64,000 bases of DNA from Lasiosphaeria ovina (taxonomy: Eukaryota; Ascomycota; Sordariomycetes; Sordariales; Lasiosphaeriaceae): assembly GCA_033439765.1 (NCBI GenBank), contig JAULSN010000001.1:4464001-4528000 (forward strand). Reading direction: 5' to 3'. The notes under the pieces were generated by a model. That model was given only the letters and a program-made list of their open reading frames with translations. It made no database searches and had not been told where the DNA came from. The position numbers and the translations under genes are program-made. Shown in pieces: positions 51,744-62,571 of the stretch (its first letter is position 1; every line of letters starts with the position of its first letter).

Positions 51744-54700
51744 TTACAACGGCTTGCCACCAATAAACTCAGACCACCGACGGACCTCGGCGGGGATGCC
51801 CTCTGGGCGAGGCAGCTTCTCGCTCATGCACTGGGCAAAAAGCATAGCGGTCTGCGTAAAGGAAAATCGGGTTAGTCTCGATGCGCACATGATACAATGA
51901 TGGTATTTAGAGGGGAGGAAGTAAAACTCACCTGCGGTTCCATGAATAATGGGACGCCAAAGTCCACCGCGTTACGGCGCATGACGTAGTCAACGTCCAT
52001 AACCGTCTTACCGCGAGCCTTGGCAAGGTTGAACACTCCGCGGATGTCGTACTTCTTGAACACCTCACGGAGGGCACGCTTGTCCTCCTTAGGGAACTCG
52101 ATAACCTCAACATTAACCTTGCCCTTGGTCGTCGATTCAAGGAACTGCTTGACCTCTTCGTCGGCAGCAAATAGCTTGTAGCCAAGCGGGGAAAGATAGT
52201 CGACCACCTTGGTTAACCAGCTCTTATTCAGCTGACCACCGAACAAGAGACCCTCGCCGGGCTCGGGCGTGCGGAAGTTCATGGCCGACTGCACCGAGGT
52301 CCAGTAGGCCTCGACCAAGTCCTTTCCGAAGCAGGCCATTTCGCCCGTCGACGCCATTTCCACGCCGAGGAAGGGATCTGCACCAGGCAGACGGGTCCAC
52401 GAGAACTGCGGTACCTTGGTGGCGACGTAATCACGCTTTATCGACATAAGATCGGTCGGGTCGGGGACCTTTTTGCCCAGGAGCGCCTTGGTGGCAACAT
52501 CAATGAAATTGACGCCAAGCACCTTGCTCACAAAGGGGAAAGAACGCGAGGCACGGAGGTTGCACTCGATGACCTTCAGTGCCGGGAGACCACCCTCGGG
52601 GTCGTCGGCCTTGATGATCTGCATATTGAATGGGCCGGTGATTCTCCAGGCCTTGGCAACCTTGTGTGCGATCTCCTTCACTCGTTCCATCGTCGTCTCA
52701 TCCAGGTTCACAGGAGGCAGGATTAGAGTGGCGTCGCCAGAATGAACACCAGCCTGCTCAACGTGCTCGCTGACAGCGTGCAGAATTAGCTTGCCATCAG
52801 ACGCAACACCGTCCACGTCGATCTCTTGTGCGCCTTCAATGAACTTGCTGATAACAACGGGGTGGTCGGGCGAGACGTCGCTAGCGGCTTCCAGTTTGAC
52901 CTTCAGGTCATCCTTGCTGTGGATAACAGTCATGGCAGCTCCAGAGAGAACATAACTGGGACGGACGAGAACAGGATATCCGACATTGTCGGCAAACTCC
53001 TCAGCGGCCTCGACGGACGTAAGCTCTTTCCATGCCGGTTGGTCGACTCCGATGCTGTCGAGAATTTCCGAAAACTTTTGCCTATCCTCGGCCTTGTCAA
53101 TGTCACGGGGATCGGTACCCAGAACCCTGGCACCGCCAGTCTCCTGGAGTCGCAGAGCGATGTTCTGAGGCAGCTGGCCTCCAACGGAAACAACCACGCC
53201 TCCGGCGTTCTCGAGTTCGTAAATATCCATCACACGCTCATAACTCAACTCTTCAAAATAGAGTCTATCGGCGGCGTCGTAATCGGTGCTCATAGTCTCG
53301 GGGTTGAACTTTTTGGGATGTTAGCAGAAAGTTCAAGGCGTATTGATAGAAAATTCAAGGCCTGTGACAGAGATCTCGAGGCCTGTTGACAGAAAGTTCA
53401 AGGCCTATTGACGTTGTCCATGTACTTACGTTGATCATAATTGTCCTCTCGCCCATCTCCTTCAGGGCAACTGTAGCGCTGACTGCACACCAATCGAACT
53501 CGACGGAGCTTCCAATGCGATATACACCGCTTCCAAGAACAATGGTTCCCTTTTCATCAAAGGTCACATCGTGGGTGGAGGCGTTGTAGGTCGTATAGAG
53601 GTAATTGGTGTCGGCGGGAAACTCGGCAGCCAGCGTGTCGATCCTCTTGACCCACGGCCTGATGCCAAACTCGCGTCTGAGGGCACGAACCTCATCCTCA
53701 GTGCTGCCAACAGCCGCGCCAATCTGCTTATCAGAGAAGCCCATCTTCTTGGCCTTGATGACCAGCTCCTTTTTGAGGCCCTTCAAGCTTCCGACCTGCT
53801 GAAGCTCTCGGGTGCAGTTAACAATGTTCTCCAGCTTGTAGAGAAACCACTTGTCAATCTTGGTCAACTCGTGAACTCGGTCGACCGTGTAGTTCTCGTG
53901 GAGCATGGCCTGGCCGACAGCCAACCACCGGCGATCAGTTGGATTCTGGAGCTCAAAGTCGATATCATCAAACTTGGCGCCCTGAAAGCCGACAAAGTTG
54001 GGATCCACCTGTCTAATGGCCTTCTGGAAAGACTCCTCAAAGGTGCGGCCAATAGCCATGACCTCTCCTACCGACTTCATGGCACTCCCAATGTCTCGCT
54101 TCACGTGCTGAAACTTGGCCAAATCCCACTTGGGGATTTTGGTGACGATATAATCGAGCGATGGCTCGAAGTTAGCCGTTGTGGTCTTCGTAACGGCGTT
54201 CGGAAGCTCGGGCAAGCTATGGCCCAGGCCAATCTTGGCAGCTGTGTAAGCTAGAGGATAGCCAGTGGCCTTGGAGGCCAGGGCCGAAGACCGGGAGAGC
54301 CGAGCGTTGACCTCGATAACCCTATAGTCCAGACCATCGGGCTGCAGGGCGTACTGAACATTGCACTCGCCCACGACGCCCAAGTGGCGGACGATCTTGA
54401 TAGCGGCAGTCCGGAGCATATGGTACTCCTCGTCGCTCAAGGTTTGACTTGGCGCAACGACAATCGAGTCGCCGGTGTGAATACCCAAAGGGTCAAAGTT
54501 CTCCATGTTGCACACCGTGATGCAGTTGTTATTTGCGTCACGGACGACCTCGTACTCGACCTCCTTCCATCCCTTAAGAGACTTCTCTACTAGAATTTGG
54601 GGGGAGAGGGTGAGCGACCGGGCGGCCATATTTCTGAGCTCTTCCTCGTTGTTTGCGAACCCAGAACCGAGACCGCCTAGCGCATAAGCGGCTCGGACGA

Positions 54701-55589
54701 TGATGGGATAGCCAATCTGGGTGGCCGCCTCGAGGGCCTCGTCGACCGTGTTGACGGCAACTGACTTTGCGATGGGAATGTTAATCTCCTCAAGCGCCTT
54801 GGCGAACAAGTCTCTGTCCTCGCTGAGCTCCAGCGTCCTCACGCTTGTGCCGAGGACCTTGACGCCGTACTTTTCGAACAGCCCCAGCGCCTGCATCTGG
54901 ACACCGAGATTGAGGGCCGTCTGGCCACCGAAGGATAGGAAGATGCCATCAGGCTTCTCGCGCTGAATCACATACTCGACGTATTCGACGGTGACGGGCA
55001 GGTAATAGATCTCGTCAGCGAGGACGTGGTTGGTCTGGATGGTGGCGATATTGGGGTTTATGAGGACGGAAGCTACGCCAGCTTCTTTGAGGGCCTTGAG
55101 TGCTTGCGAGCCTATGCGCAGTGAATTGATGTCAGCCGTTATACTTTGTCTTTCTACCTTTGATTTGACTCGTGTGTCTCATAACATCTCCGCTGTATCA
55201 CACGGGGGAAGGCCGAGCTTGTCAACAGTTGGACGGGACATACCAGAGTAGTCGAACTCTCCAGCCTGGCCAATGGCAAGGCCACCACTACCAATGACAA
55301 GGACCTTCTTGACATCAACATGCTCTCTCGGTTTTATGACTCCGCTCTCGAGGTAGGCCTTGGGGTTGGGAGCGGACTGTGCGGCGACCGAGCTTGCGAA
55401 TGCGGTCGAGGCAGAGAGCAGGCGCTTCTGCACGAGGCGCACGACCTTCGACGGGGCCTGCTGGGTACGGAAAAGGCTATTCTGCGCAGCAGAAGTGAAG
55501 GTCTTCAGCTGGGGTGTTGAGACCGCAACGCGGCGACCATGGCGGAGAAGGGCGGGGGCTCGGCCGGCCTTTTGCACGGTTGACAGCAT
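51744..55589 (-). CDS. cpa2: Arginine-specific carbamoyl-phosphate synthase large subunit (Cpa2; Neurospora arg-3 type), 4 exons
   Basis: Exons 55589-55244, 55111-53430, 53308-51932 and 51851-51744 give 1170 aa. With the small glutaminase subunit it makes carbamoyl phosphate from ammonia, bicarbonate and two ATP for arginine. In filamentous fungi this occurs in mitochondria, and the N terminus fits a transit peptide: about 75 residues rich in Arg, Ser and Ala, few acidic ([20 protein letters not shown]). Two ATP-grasp halves follow. The carboxyphosphate half has [40 protein letters not shown] and [20 protein letters not shown]. The carbamoyl-phosphate half has [14 protein letters not shown] and [22 protein letters not shown]-terminal MGS-like domain (about 1000-1150) ends [10 protein letters not shown]. 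Lack of fused GATase and ATCase domains separates it from the pyrimidine-specific enzyme. Intron 2 holds a 22-bp minisatellite. Confidence 0.96.
53326..53412. repeat. 21-22-bp minisatellite in cpa2 intron 2, 4 copies
   Basis: Units AGAAAGTTCAAGGC...TTGAT/GAC at 53326-53347, 53348-53368, 53369-53390 and 53391-53412. They fill most of the 121-bp intron without touching either splice site. Confidence 0.92.
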
Positions 55590-57491
55590 TGTCTAAGTCG
55601 TCGTCGCGAACGGAAAGTGCAGAAAAGGAAAGGTAAGTCGCGAAACCCGCTAAGAGTCCTTCGAGCAGCTCTCTAATTGTCCCTCGGTCTTGCCAATTGG
55701 GCAGTGCCTCAAGTCGCCAGTCCTTTCGTTTGGTCTTTTTGGCGGTGGGGAGCAGAATGAAAGCAGCAAGTCTTCGAGTCGGTCAGGAAAGAAGACCCAA
55801 TACAAAAGACTGGCCTTGCTGTGGGGAGCGATAAGAGATAAGCTCTTGGAGGGTGACTCTTTTTTTCTCCCTTCTCCAAACCCGGGTGAAAATTTTTGAT
55901 CCACCGCGTGCCCGCTCTTCCACTTCCGACAGCGGAAGACCGAAGCATTGGCTGTCTATAAGTCGTACACTATTCAGTTGCAATCCCTAAAAGATTGTTA
56001 GTGAGAGACTTTCTAAGATGCGAATGCGAAACCCTTGAATTTTGCCTTCCAGGTTTATCTCCAAGGCAGGTGGTAGCTATTAGAGCACCTAATGTCTTAC
56101 GTAGAATAGCGAAAGCTTATACGGATACGGATAACCCTCCACGATTTTATTCGATAAACCTTACTGGTTTCTATCCGAGTACTGTGCTAACAGTCATCTG
56201 GATATCGGATTGTATGCACGGCAGTACCAAGAGAACGGTGCAGATGGTGAAATATCATCGCCATCTTAGCTTTTCCATCCACAACCGGTGTACCAACCAT
56301 TGGATTTTTGCAGACACCGAAAAGCAACACAGCGCCTGTAAAACCTCTACCACTGCCAGTTTGTTTATTCACAGCTTCTTGCAAGGACACAGCTGCCCCA
56401 ACAGTCCAATATGAAAACATCACGCGACATTCTCGTCGCTTTTAGTCTACCATACCGGCCGAAGTACCTTGATATCGGGACTTGGATGGAGGTGGTGGCA
56501 AACGATGTTCCCGCGATCTGCAGCTCTAGCCAGCTACCCCGCCATGCCCCTCGAAACCTGACATGAAAAAAGTTTATATTCCGGGACGTTCATTGGCCAA
56601 TGCCAACGCCCTGTGCCTCGCCTGCCCGGGGTTTTAAGTGTAGTGTTTTCGTCCTGCCATCGTGACCCCTCACGGCCTTCAGTCGCACCCAGACAGACGT
56701 TAGTTGAACCGGTGCAGAGGCCTTCCCTGTCATGATAGAATATCGAGACTAGTTGAAATTTTATCATTTGATGATTAACTCGAACTAAACGGGTATACTT
56801 ATGCGACAGATAAACTCGCATATATACTCAATATACGGTACCTAGTCCCTTTGAGCTATTGCCGCCTTCACAACGTTGTCTACCGCTGCGATGTTTACTG
56901 CCACTGAATAACCCGCGACTCTTAGGTTATAAATGACTCCATTCTTGCTGCTACCTAGTATCATCTAGGCTGCAAGGGCAAGCTCCAAGTCGCCTGTGGC
57001 AATAGAATGGCACAATCTCGTAATGTCGAGTGAGCAAGATGTCCGTCCGATCAAGATAAACAGGAGAGCAGTGTTCACGAATTTTGAACTAAAACTTTCT
57101 AAGCACCCCTATGAATTGTTTCCTTCATGCTCATCTTTCGATCCTGCTCCTGAAGGCTTCCAGAAAGAACGAGGGTGCAAGATTAAACTTTATGCAGTCA
57201 CAATATTCTCCTCAAGAAATATTACAGCGTGGAGGGATATAGATACCATTTCAGGGGGGTGAACATTCATTCCCAGCCTTACTCCGTTGAAGTGTTACAT
57301 TTTCAGGACTTGCCAAGACGCTCACAGTGATATTTTGGTATTTCTTTCTTTCTTCAGATTCAAGGAAACATTAGACACGGTGTCCGAGAACATCAAGTGT
57401 CCTTTAATTATGTTTTTCTATACCATAGCACTCATGAAGTACAGACATGACGTCGTCGACGAGGTATCAACTAGCGCACAGGGGTTCCCGC
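55590..57491. other. Gene-free stretch between cpa2 and frs2
   Basis: About 1.9 kb. The first few hundred bases are the cpa2 leader and promoter, with a TGACTC (Gcn4/CPC1-like) site at 55854-55859. The remainder is AT-richer, with only short frames. No tRNA or transposon was recognised. Confidence 0.5.
55854..55859. promoter_or_regulatory. TGACTC site upstream of cpa2
   Basis: The core of the bZIP general-amino-acid-control site (Gcn4/CPC1, full TGACTCA) lies about 265 bp upstream of the cpa2 start. CPC1 control of arginine genes is known in Neurospora. This copy lacks the final A of the consensus, so support is weak. Confidence 0.3.
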
Positions 57492-59098
57492 TTAACTCTT
57501 ATCTAACCGCACCGCTGGGTTTCTTTGAATGAAGTTCAGGTCCACCTTGTGACCAAGAAGCTCGCGAATATTCGAGATGCCGTACTTGATCATAGTTGGC
57601 CTCTCTAGAGAAAGTCCCCAGCCAAAGACGTTCATGCCCTTTGGCAGCCCCATCGACTCGAGCATTTCTGGACGGAACATACCACTGTTGCCAATCTCAA
57701 CCAGCTTGTCAAGACCCTTGTGGTAGCTGAAGATCTCCATACTCGGCTCGGTATAAGGATTATACGCAGGCTTGTAGCGGAGGTCTGTGATGCCCATCTT
57801 GCCAAAGAAGATATCCATGAACTCCATCAAGCCTCCCAGAGTCAGATTGTAGTCCGCAATGACGCCTTCGACTTGATGAAACTCAGCCAGATGGGTCGCG
57901 TCAACCGTCTCATTACGGAAGACACGATCGATCGAGAAGTACCGCGCCGGTGGTGGGAGGCCATCGGGCCCCTTCTTCGCGGCAAGCTTATGCAACATTG
58001 CTGTGGAAATCGACGTGGTGTGAGTGCGGAGAACCAGGCGAAGCGACTCGTCGGGAGACCAAGGGTACCGGTACCCGATCGATCCGAACTTTCCGTTCTC
58101 GTGTACCTGCCGCACATTCTCCCAGTATTGCTCGTAATCCTGTTTGTCGTCAGGAGAGGTTGGGCCAGGCTTCCCTGCTGCCTTGGGGTCTGAAATATAG
58201 AAGGTGTCTTGGAGATCGCGGGCCGGGTGTTGCTGGGGTACGAAGAGAGCATCGAAGTTCCAGAAACCTGATTCAACGAACTTGTTGGTCGGCATCTCCT
58301 CGAAGCCCATCTCGAAGAAGATCTGCCTGAACTCGGCTCTGACCTTGTTTAGGGGGTGCAGGGCGCCTGCATTCTGGTCGGCACCCAGCGCCTTGAAGTT
58401 GTATGGCTTGAACGTCGCCGTCTTCCATGCACCGGAAACCAGCATGTCTGCTATCAGGTCTGTCTCTTCCTTTGCGATCTCGAGGGCAAACTTGGGCCCT
58501 TTGTGGATCCTGAAGCTAATGACCTTCTGCATCTTGACAAGCTTGCGCTTCTTCAACTCGGCCAACACTTTCGCGTCGGGATAAGTCCGCGTTGTCTTTA
58601 TGGTTTGCACCTGCTCCCGAGTCACGTCTTTTATAGCGTCCGTCTGCAGTGCCGTGCCCCGTCAGTTTGGACGAACTTGCACACCTCATGATTGAGAATA
58701 CGAACCGCAGTCTTGAATTTGCCCTCCTTCGTCCTGGAGATCCACTTCTCCTTGAAGGCCTTGCTCTGGCCGAGCTTTGCGATAGACTTGTCGCCGATGG
58801 CTTTCTCAATCTCCTGCACCGTCAGGCCGTCCATGGCCTGTCGCAGCGCCTCAAAGACGCGCGCTTCGTGGCTGCCATTGGCGGCAATCTGCTCGCCTTC
58901 TGGTTCAAGCGTGTATTCTTCCCTCTCCAGCGTGTCATATTTGGTCATCTCCCGGGAAGCGAGGCGGTCGAGGGCAGCCTTGATCTCGGTGAAGGTCGAC
59001 TTGGGGAAGGTCTCGGCGGACAGAATCGGGGACGACTCGGACAAAGCTGCCAAGATCTCGAGGGCAAGATCCCGAGGGGCACCATCAGTAGCGGCCAT
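57492..59098 (-). CDS. frs2: Cytosolic phenylalanyl-tRNA synthetase alpha subunit (Frs2/PheS), 2 exons
   Basis: Exons 59098-58706 and 58643-57492, with a 62-bp intron (donor GTTCGT), give 514 aa. It pairs with the beta subunit (Frs1) to charge tRNA-Phe in the cytosol. The N-terminal about 190 residues form winged-helix repeats used for tRNA contact ([60 protein letters not shown]). The class II catalytic core follows: [20 protein letters not shown] (motif 1), [20 protein letters not shown] (motif 2) and [16 protein letters not shown] (motif 3). The ATP- and Phe-binding [16 protein letters not shown] is also present. Length and the N-terminal extension fit the eukaryotic cytosolic type, not the mitochondrial monomer. 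Confidence 0.96.
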
Positions 59099-59708
59099 GG
59101 CGGCGAGACACTTGGTGTGAATGTGTTTGGTGGTGTTGTTGCTGGGGCGGACGGTGCAAAGTCAAATTCGCTTGGGTCGTCTTAACCGGTCGCAGCTGTC
59201 ACCTTCTGAGTCACTGCCAGTGGTTGATCTGTCCCGCACCCAAAAATTTCCCCCGCCAAACGTTCGAGGTTGCCCAACTGCAGGGGTCTGTGCCCCACGC
59301 TGAATTCGATGTATCGGCGACAACTTTTCCCGGCCTCCGCTTGCCGCAGAACCTGGTTCGATAAGGATTTTCCTGGACCCGATAAGTCTTATTGCATGCA
59401 CCTGAGCGTCAGTCAGGGGAGCTTGATGAGCCAAGCACGCGCCATCCCATCGTGAGGTTGGTAGGCCTTTCCTCCAACGCATCGTCGACTTCACCACGCG
59501 GCCCCGGTTTTCTTCTCCTGCCCTTTGCATGACCCAGTTCATGCTGGGCTCGCATCTTGGCCTGCCCGATGAAAAGATTTACTAGCCGTTAACGCGCCAA
59601 TCCGACCTGTACATAGAACAACCAGCTATGTGAGACAACAAACGCCCTCCCATTTCGAACCGCCTTTTGATGCGCCCACACCCCCCTTGATCCGAATTGC
59701 GGCGAGCT
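59099..59708. other. Divergent promoter region, frs2 and the Dsc4-like gene
   Basis: About 610 bp between two start codons. Nothing else is recognisable. Confidence 0.5.
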
Positions 59709-60823
59709 ATGAACAATGACTCGGCCCCGGGCTCGAGCTCCGCGGCCCGCGAGCCCCTACAACCCAGCGATGACTGGCAACAGAATGGCGGCGAGGACGG
59801 AGGCCGGGGCGAGCCGCCAGCGGAGAGCGGCGAGGGCCGGTCCTCTGCGCTGCCTTCCTTCGAGTCAACGCGGAAGCAGAAACGGCGAGAGGGACTATCC
59901 AAGAAGCTGCAGTTCATGACCCTTTTGCAAAAGAGCTTGGACACGGTCGTCTTTTCCTACCTCTGTATATTGTATTACATGGAGTCAGTCTTGCCCTGGG
60001 TTTTCTCCTCGGGATAAGCTTCAACAAGTAACTTACTGACCTTTCTAGGTGCTCCTTTCCGCGTCTTCTCCTGCGCCTCATCCCGCACTACATTCTCCTG
60101 ACACCTAAGGAGGCGGTGGTCTCGCTACCCGCTAAGCGGCCGCACGTCTTCGGCATATTTGTGCCAAACATTATATGCATGCTCTTCCACGCCATGCTAT
60201 CGCTGCCACGTGCCAGCGAGTCGGCGCGCGGATACCTGAACGGGGGCATTATTATTGACTTTATCGGGCAGAAGCCAGCAACATCGAAACTGGGCCTTTT
60301 GCTCTTTGACATGGTGATCCTCGGCGTGCAGTGCCTAATGCTGGCGGTCCATCACGACCGGGAGAGACTGCGAAAGGTTCTCGACCCTTCGTTGCCGACC
60401 GCCCGTGCCAGTCTGGCAGAGGCGTCTTCGCCGACCCCGCCCGATCCGACACAGGACCTCGACGCGGAAGAGCGTGGGATAATAAGAGACGAAGCGAATA
60501 TTGGAGAAGACTCCGGCGGAATCGAGCTGCAAAACATAGCTTCGAGAGCGGATAGCGCTCAACAGGATGACGTTAGAGATCCAGAGGACTCCGGACGAAT
60601 AGGGCCCACCTACTACTCGTCTGCCACGAGTATCGATCTGGTAGATATCATGAGATCGGGCAGCGCAATCCTGGGCAATTTTCACATTGTTCACGCCATT
60701 AGAACTATCGGGAACGACTACCAGGCTGCGGCAGCTTACTCGCTTCAGTCTTTGGGTTATAATGCGACCCTTGCCGCTCTAGCCGCCGAAAGAAGAGCCA
60801 GGGCACAGCAGCAACAACAATAG
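59709..60823 (+). CDS. dsc4: DUF1746 protein, Dsc4-like subunit of the Golgi Dsc E3 ligase complex, 2 exons
   Basis: Exons 59709-59983 and 60049-60823, with a 65-bp intron, give 349 aa. After a polar N terminus (about 1-60), the DUF1746 block begins: KKLQFMTLLQKSLDTVVFSY, LCILYYMECSFPRLLLRLIP and a HYILL segment. Two further hydrophobic segments follow: HVFGIFVPNIICMLFHAMLS and LGLLLFDMVILGVQCLMLAV. That gives three to four membrane segments. The C-terminal half is hydrophilic and acidic, with a short helical Ala-rich end and a Gln tail. In fission yeast, Dsc4 is a membrane subunit of the Dsc ubiquitin ligase that activates SREBP by proteolysis; the role here follows from the family name and is less certain than the domain. 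Tail-to-tail with rcl1 (87 bp gap). Confidence 0.78.
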
Positions 60824-60910
60824 ATATTGATTGCAATGGTAGTTCATCAGCTGGTTAAACAAATGCCAAAGTATCCCACGTTTCTTTTCGTTCACAAAGT
60901 GTTGGATTCG

Positions 60911-62134
60911 TCACGCTACTTTGCGCCCGACATTGCCCACTCCTGTGCCCTTCACCGAAACTATTACATCACCAGTGTCATCGTCGTCGATATCGCGTAC
61001 TCCCCAACTGCTTGCGCCGAATGTCTTGAGGTCTCTTGCAAGCGCTATTGTCTCTTCTCTGCCCACAACGTCCCGTCCAAGCCTCAGCCGGCCTACATCC
61101 TCAGACCCCATCGCCATTAGTGTCAGTACCGTGGACGATGCGGCAGAGGTTACGCAACCGCCTTGTGAAACAAGCTCGAGCAGCTGGTAAGCACACCGTG
61201 TGCCAACGTCCTCGGGCACCACGCCTCCCTCAGGGGGCGCCACCTCGTCGGCCGCGTACAGCACGCCCTGGGCACTCGACTCGGCGACCAGGCTGAGCCC
61301 GAAGCCAATGCCGAGCTTCCTCTTCTTGCCCGGGGCGTTCTTGTCGGTAGCGACGAGCGGGGACGGGTCGTACTGGGCGGCGACATGTATGTCAGACACG
61401 AGGGCGTTGAGCACGGCGCGCGCAGCGTGGATCATGCGGTTGTTGTGGCTGGCAGACACGCCGGTGCAGTAGGCGACGCCGCGGATGCGCCGTATGCGGC
61501 CCGGGCGGCGGTTGAGGTGAAGCGTCTTGGGCAGGCGCACCTGGCTGGCAAAGCGCAGCTCGACAACGCCACCACCACCACGGCCACCAGGCCCTGCGCA
61601 GGAGCGCGCCAGTACGCGCAGCTCGATGCGCGTGGGTGGGATCCCGAACAGGGCGTACAACGGCAGCACGGCGGTTCGGAAAGTGTCGACCGACACGTCG
61701 CCAGTGGCGTGGGTCGCGGCGGTGATGACGCCCGGCCCGGAGAACCGCACGTTGACGTGAGCCTTGGAGAAGGGGGCTAGGAGGGCCAGCGGCATCAGGA
61801 AGTAGGTGACGCCGCGGTTGCAGTTGGCAGGCAGCGAGTGCTCGATTATGTCACCGACGGAGGCCCCGGCGCCGGCCACGGTGCCGGTGATCAGGCCCGG
61901 CTGGTAGACGACGGTGGTACCGCTGTACGACACATCGATGGCGCTGCCGTTGGTGACGGCCTCAATCAGGCGCAGCAGCGAGATTTCGTGTGGGGCCAGC
62001 CCCGGATGCGTCGCCGACGTGCTACGGATCTTGGAGATGTGCACCGGCCGACCCGACAGCGTCGACAGCACCAGCCGCTGCGCAAACTGCCGGTGGCCTG
62101 TGAAGCGCAGGAATTCGGGTTTCTGCTCCGCCAT
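60911..62134 (-). CDS. rcl1: Rcl1, RNA 3'-phosphate-cyclase-like pre-rRNA processing protein
   Basis: A single exon of 407 aa from ATG (MAEQKPEFLRFTGHRQFAQR). Rcl1 works with Bms1 in the small-subunit processome at cleavage site A2 of pre-rRNA in the nucleolus. Cyclase-fold blocks: FTGHRQFAQRLVLSTLSGRP, HEISLLRLIEAVTNGSAIDV, SYSGTTVVYQPGLITG, the RNA-cyclase-like RGVTYFLMPLALLAPFSKA, and RIRGVAYCTGVSASHNNRMI. The true cyclase's C-terminal catalytic His motif (HxxxD/Q near the end) is not seen; instead the region reads DDDTGDVIVSVKGTGVGN. This agrees with Rcl1 being a non-cyclase relative. Length is slightly above yeast Rcl1 because of a glycine-rich insert (GPGGRGGGG). Divergent from the mitochondrial repeat gene. 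Confidence 0.94.
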   Translation of the reverse strand: MAEQKPEFLRFTGHRQFAQRLVLSTLSGRPVHISKIRSTSATHPGLAPHEISLLRLIEAVTNGSAIDVSYSGTTVVYQPGLITGTVAGAGASVGDIIEHSLPANCNRGVTYFLMPLALLAPFSKAHVNVRFSGPGVITAATHATGDVSVDTFRTAVLPLYALFGIPPTRIELRVLARSCAGPGGRGGGGVVELRFASQVRLPKTLHLNRRPGRIRRIRGVAYCTGVSASHNNRMIHAARAVLNALVSDIHVAAQYDPSPLVATDKNAPGKKRKLGIGFGLSLVAESSAQGVLYAADEVAPPEGGVVPEDVGTRCAYQLLELVSQGGCVTSAASSTVLTLMAMGSEDVGRLRLGRDVVGREETIALARDLKTFGASSWGVRDIDDDDTGDVIVSVKGTGVGNVGRKVA

Positions 62135-62571
62135 AGCTGCGGTCTGGTGTGGTGTGTATGGCCGTTCGCTTTTGGCTGTGATATGTTGCGGTGGGGGAAT
62201 TCGTGGTACTGGATCTGGGCTCGCTCTCCTCTCGCCGCCAATCCATCAGTTCAGTCGCATAACCACTTGCCGACCAAAAGTCAAAGTAAATTTTGGAGGT
62301 CCTGCCGCTTCTGCCGGGCGGTGTAGCTTTTTGGTCTCTTATCGGCTAGGAAGGCGCGCTGATAAGCGGCTCAGTAGCAAAAAAATTACAGCGGAACAGG
62401 GGGGTTCGTCTGTGATTCTGGGGGCTTGAGAGTGGTCTCCATGTCCACCATCGTCTTGCATCAGACTGAGTACCTGCATTTGCTCAATTTTCTTTTGCCC
62501 TTTCTTTCGCTGGCGCTCTCTTTTTACATATACGGCGACTGCAGTAGTCTTGCGCCCTCTCCCTCTCTCTG
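62135..62571. other. Short divergent promoter region
   Basis: 437 bp between the rcl1 and repeat-protein start codons, with a CT-rich leader on the plus side. No other feature. Confidence 0.55.

Noticed and set aside
56996..57262. 88-codon plus-strand frame between cpa2 and frs2
   Set aside because: AT-rich, no recognisable motif, no splice partners; could be chance.
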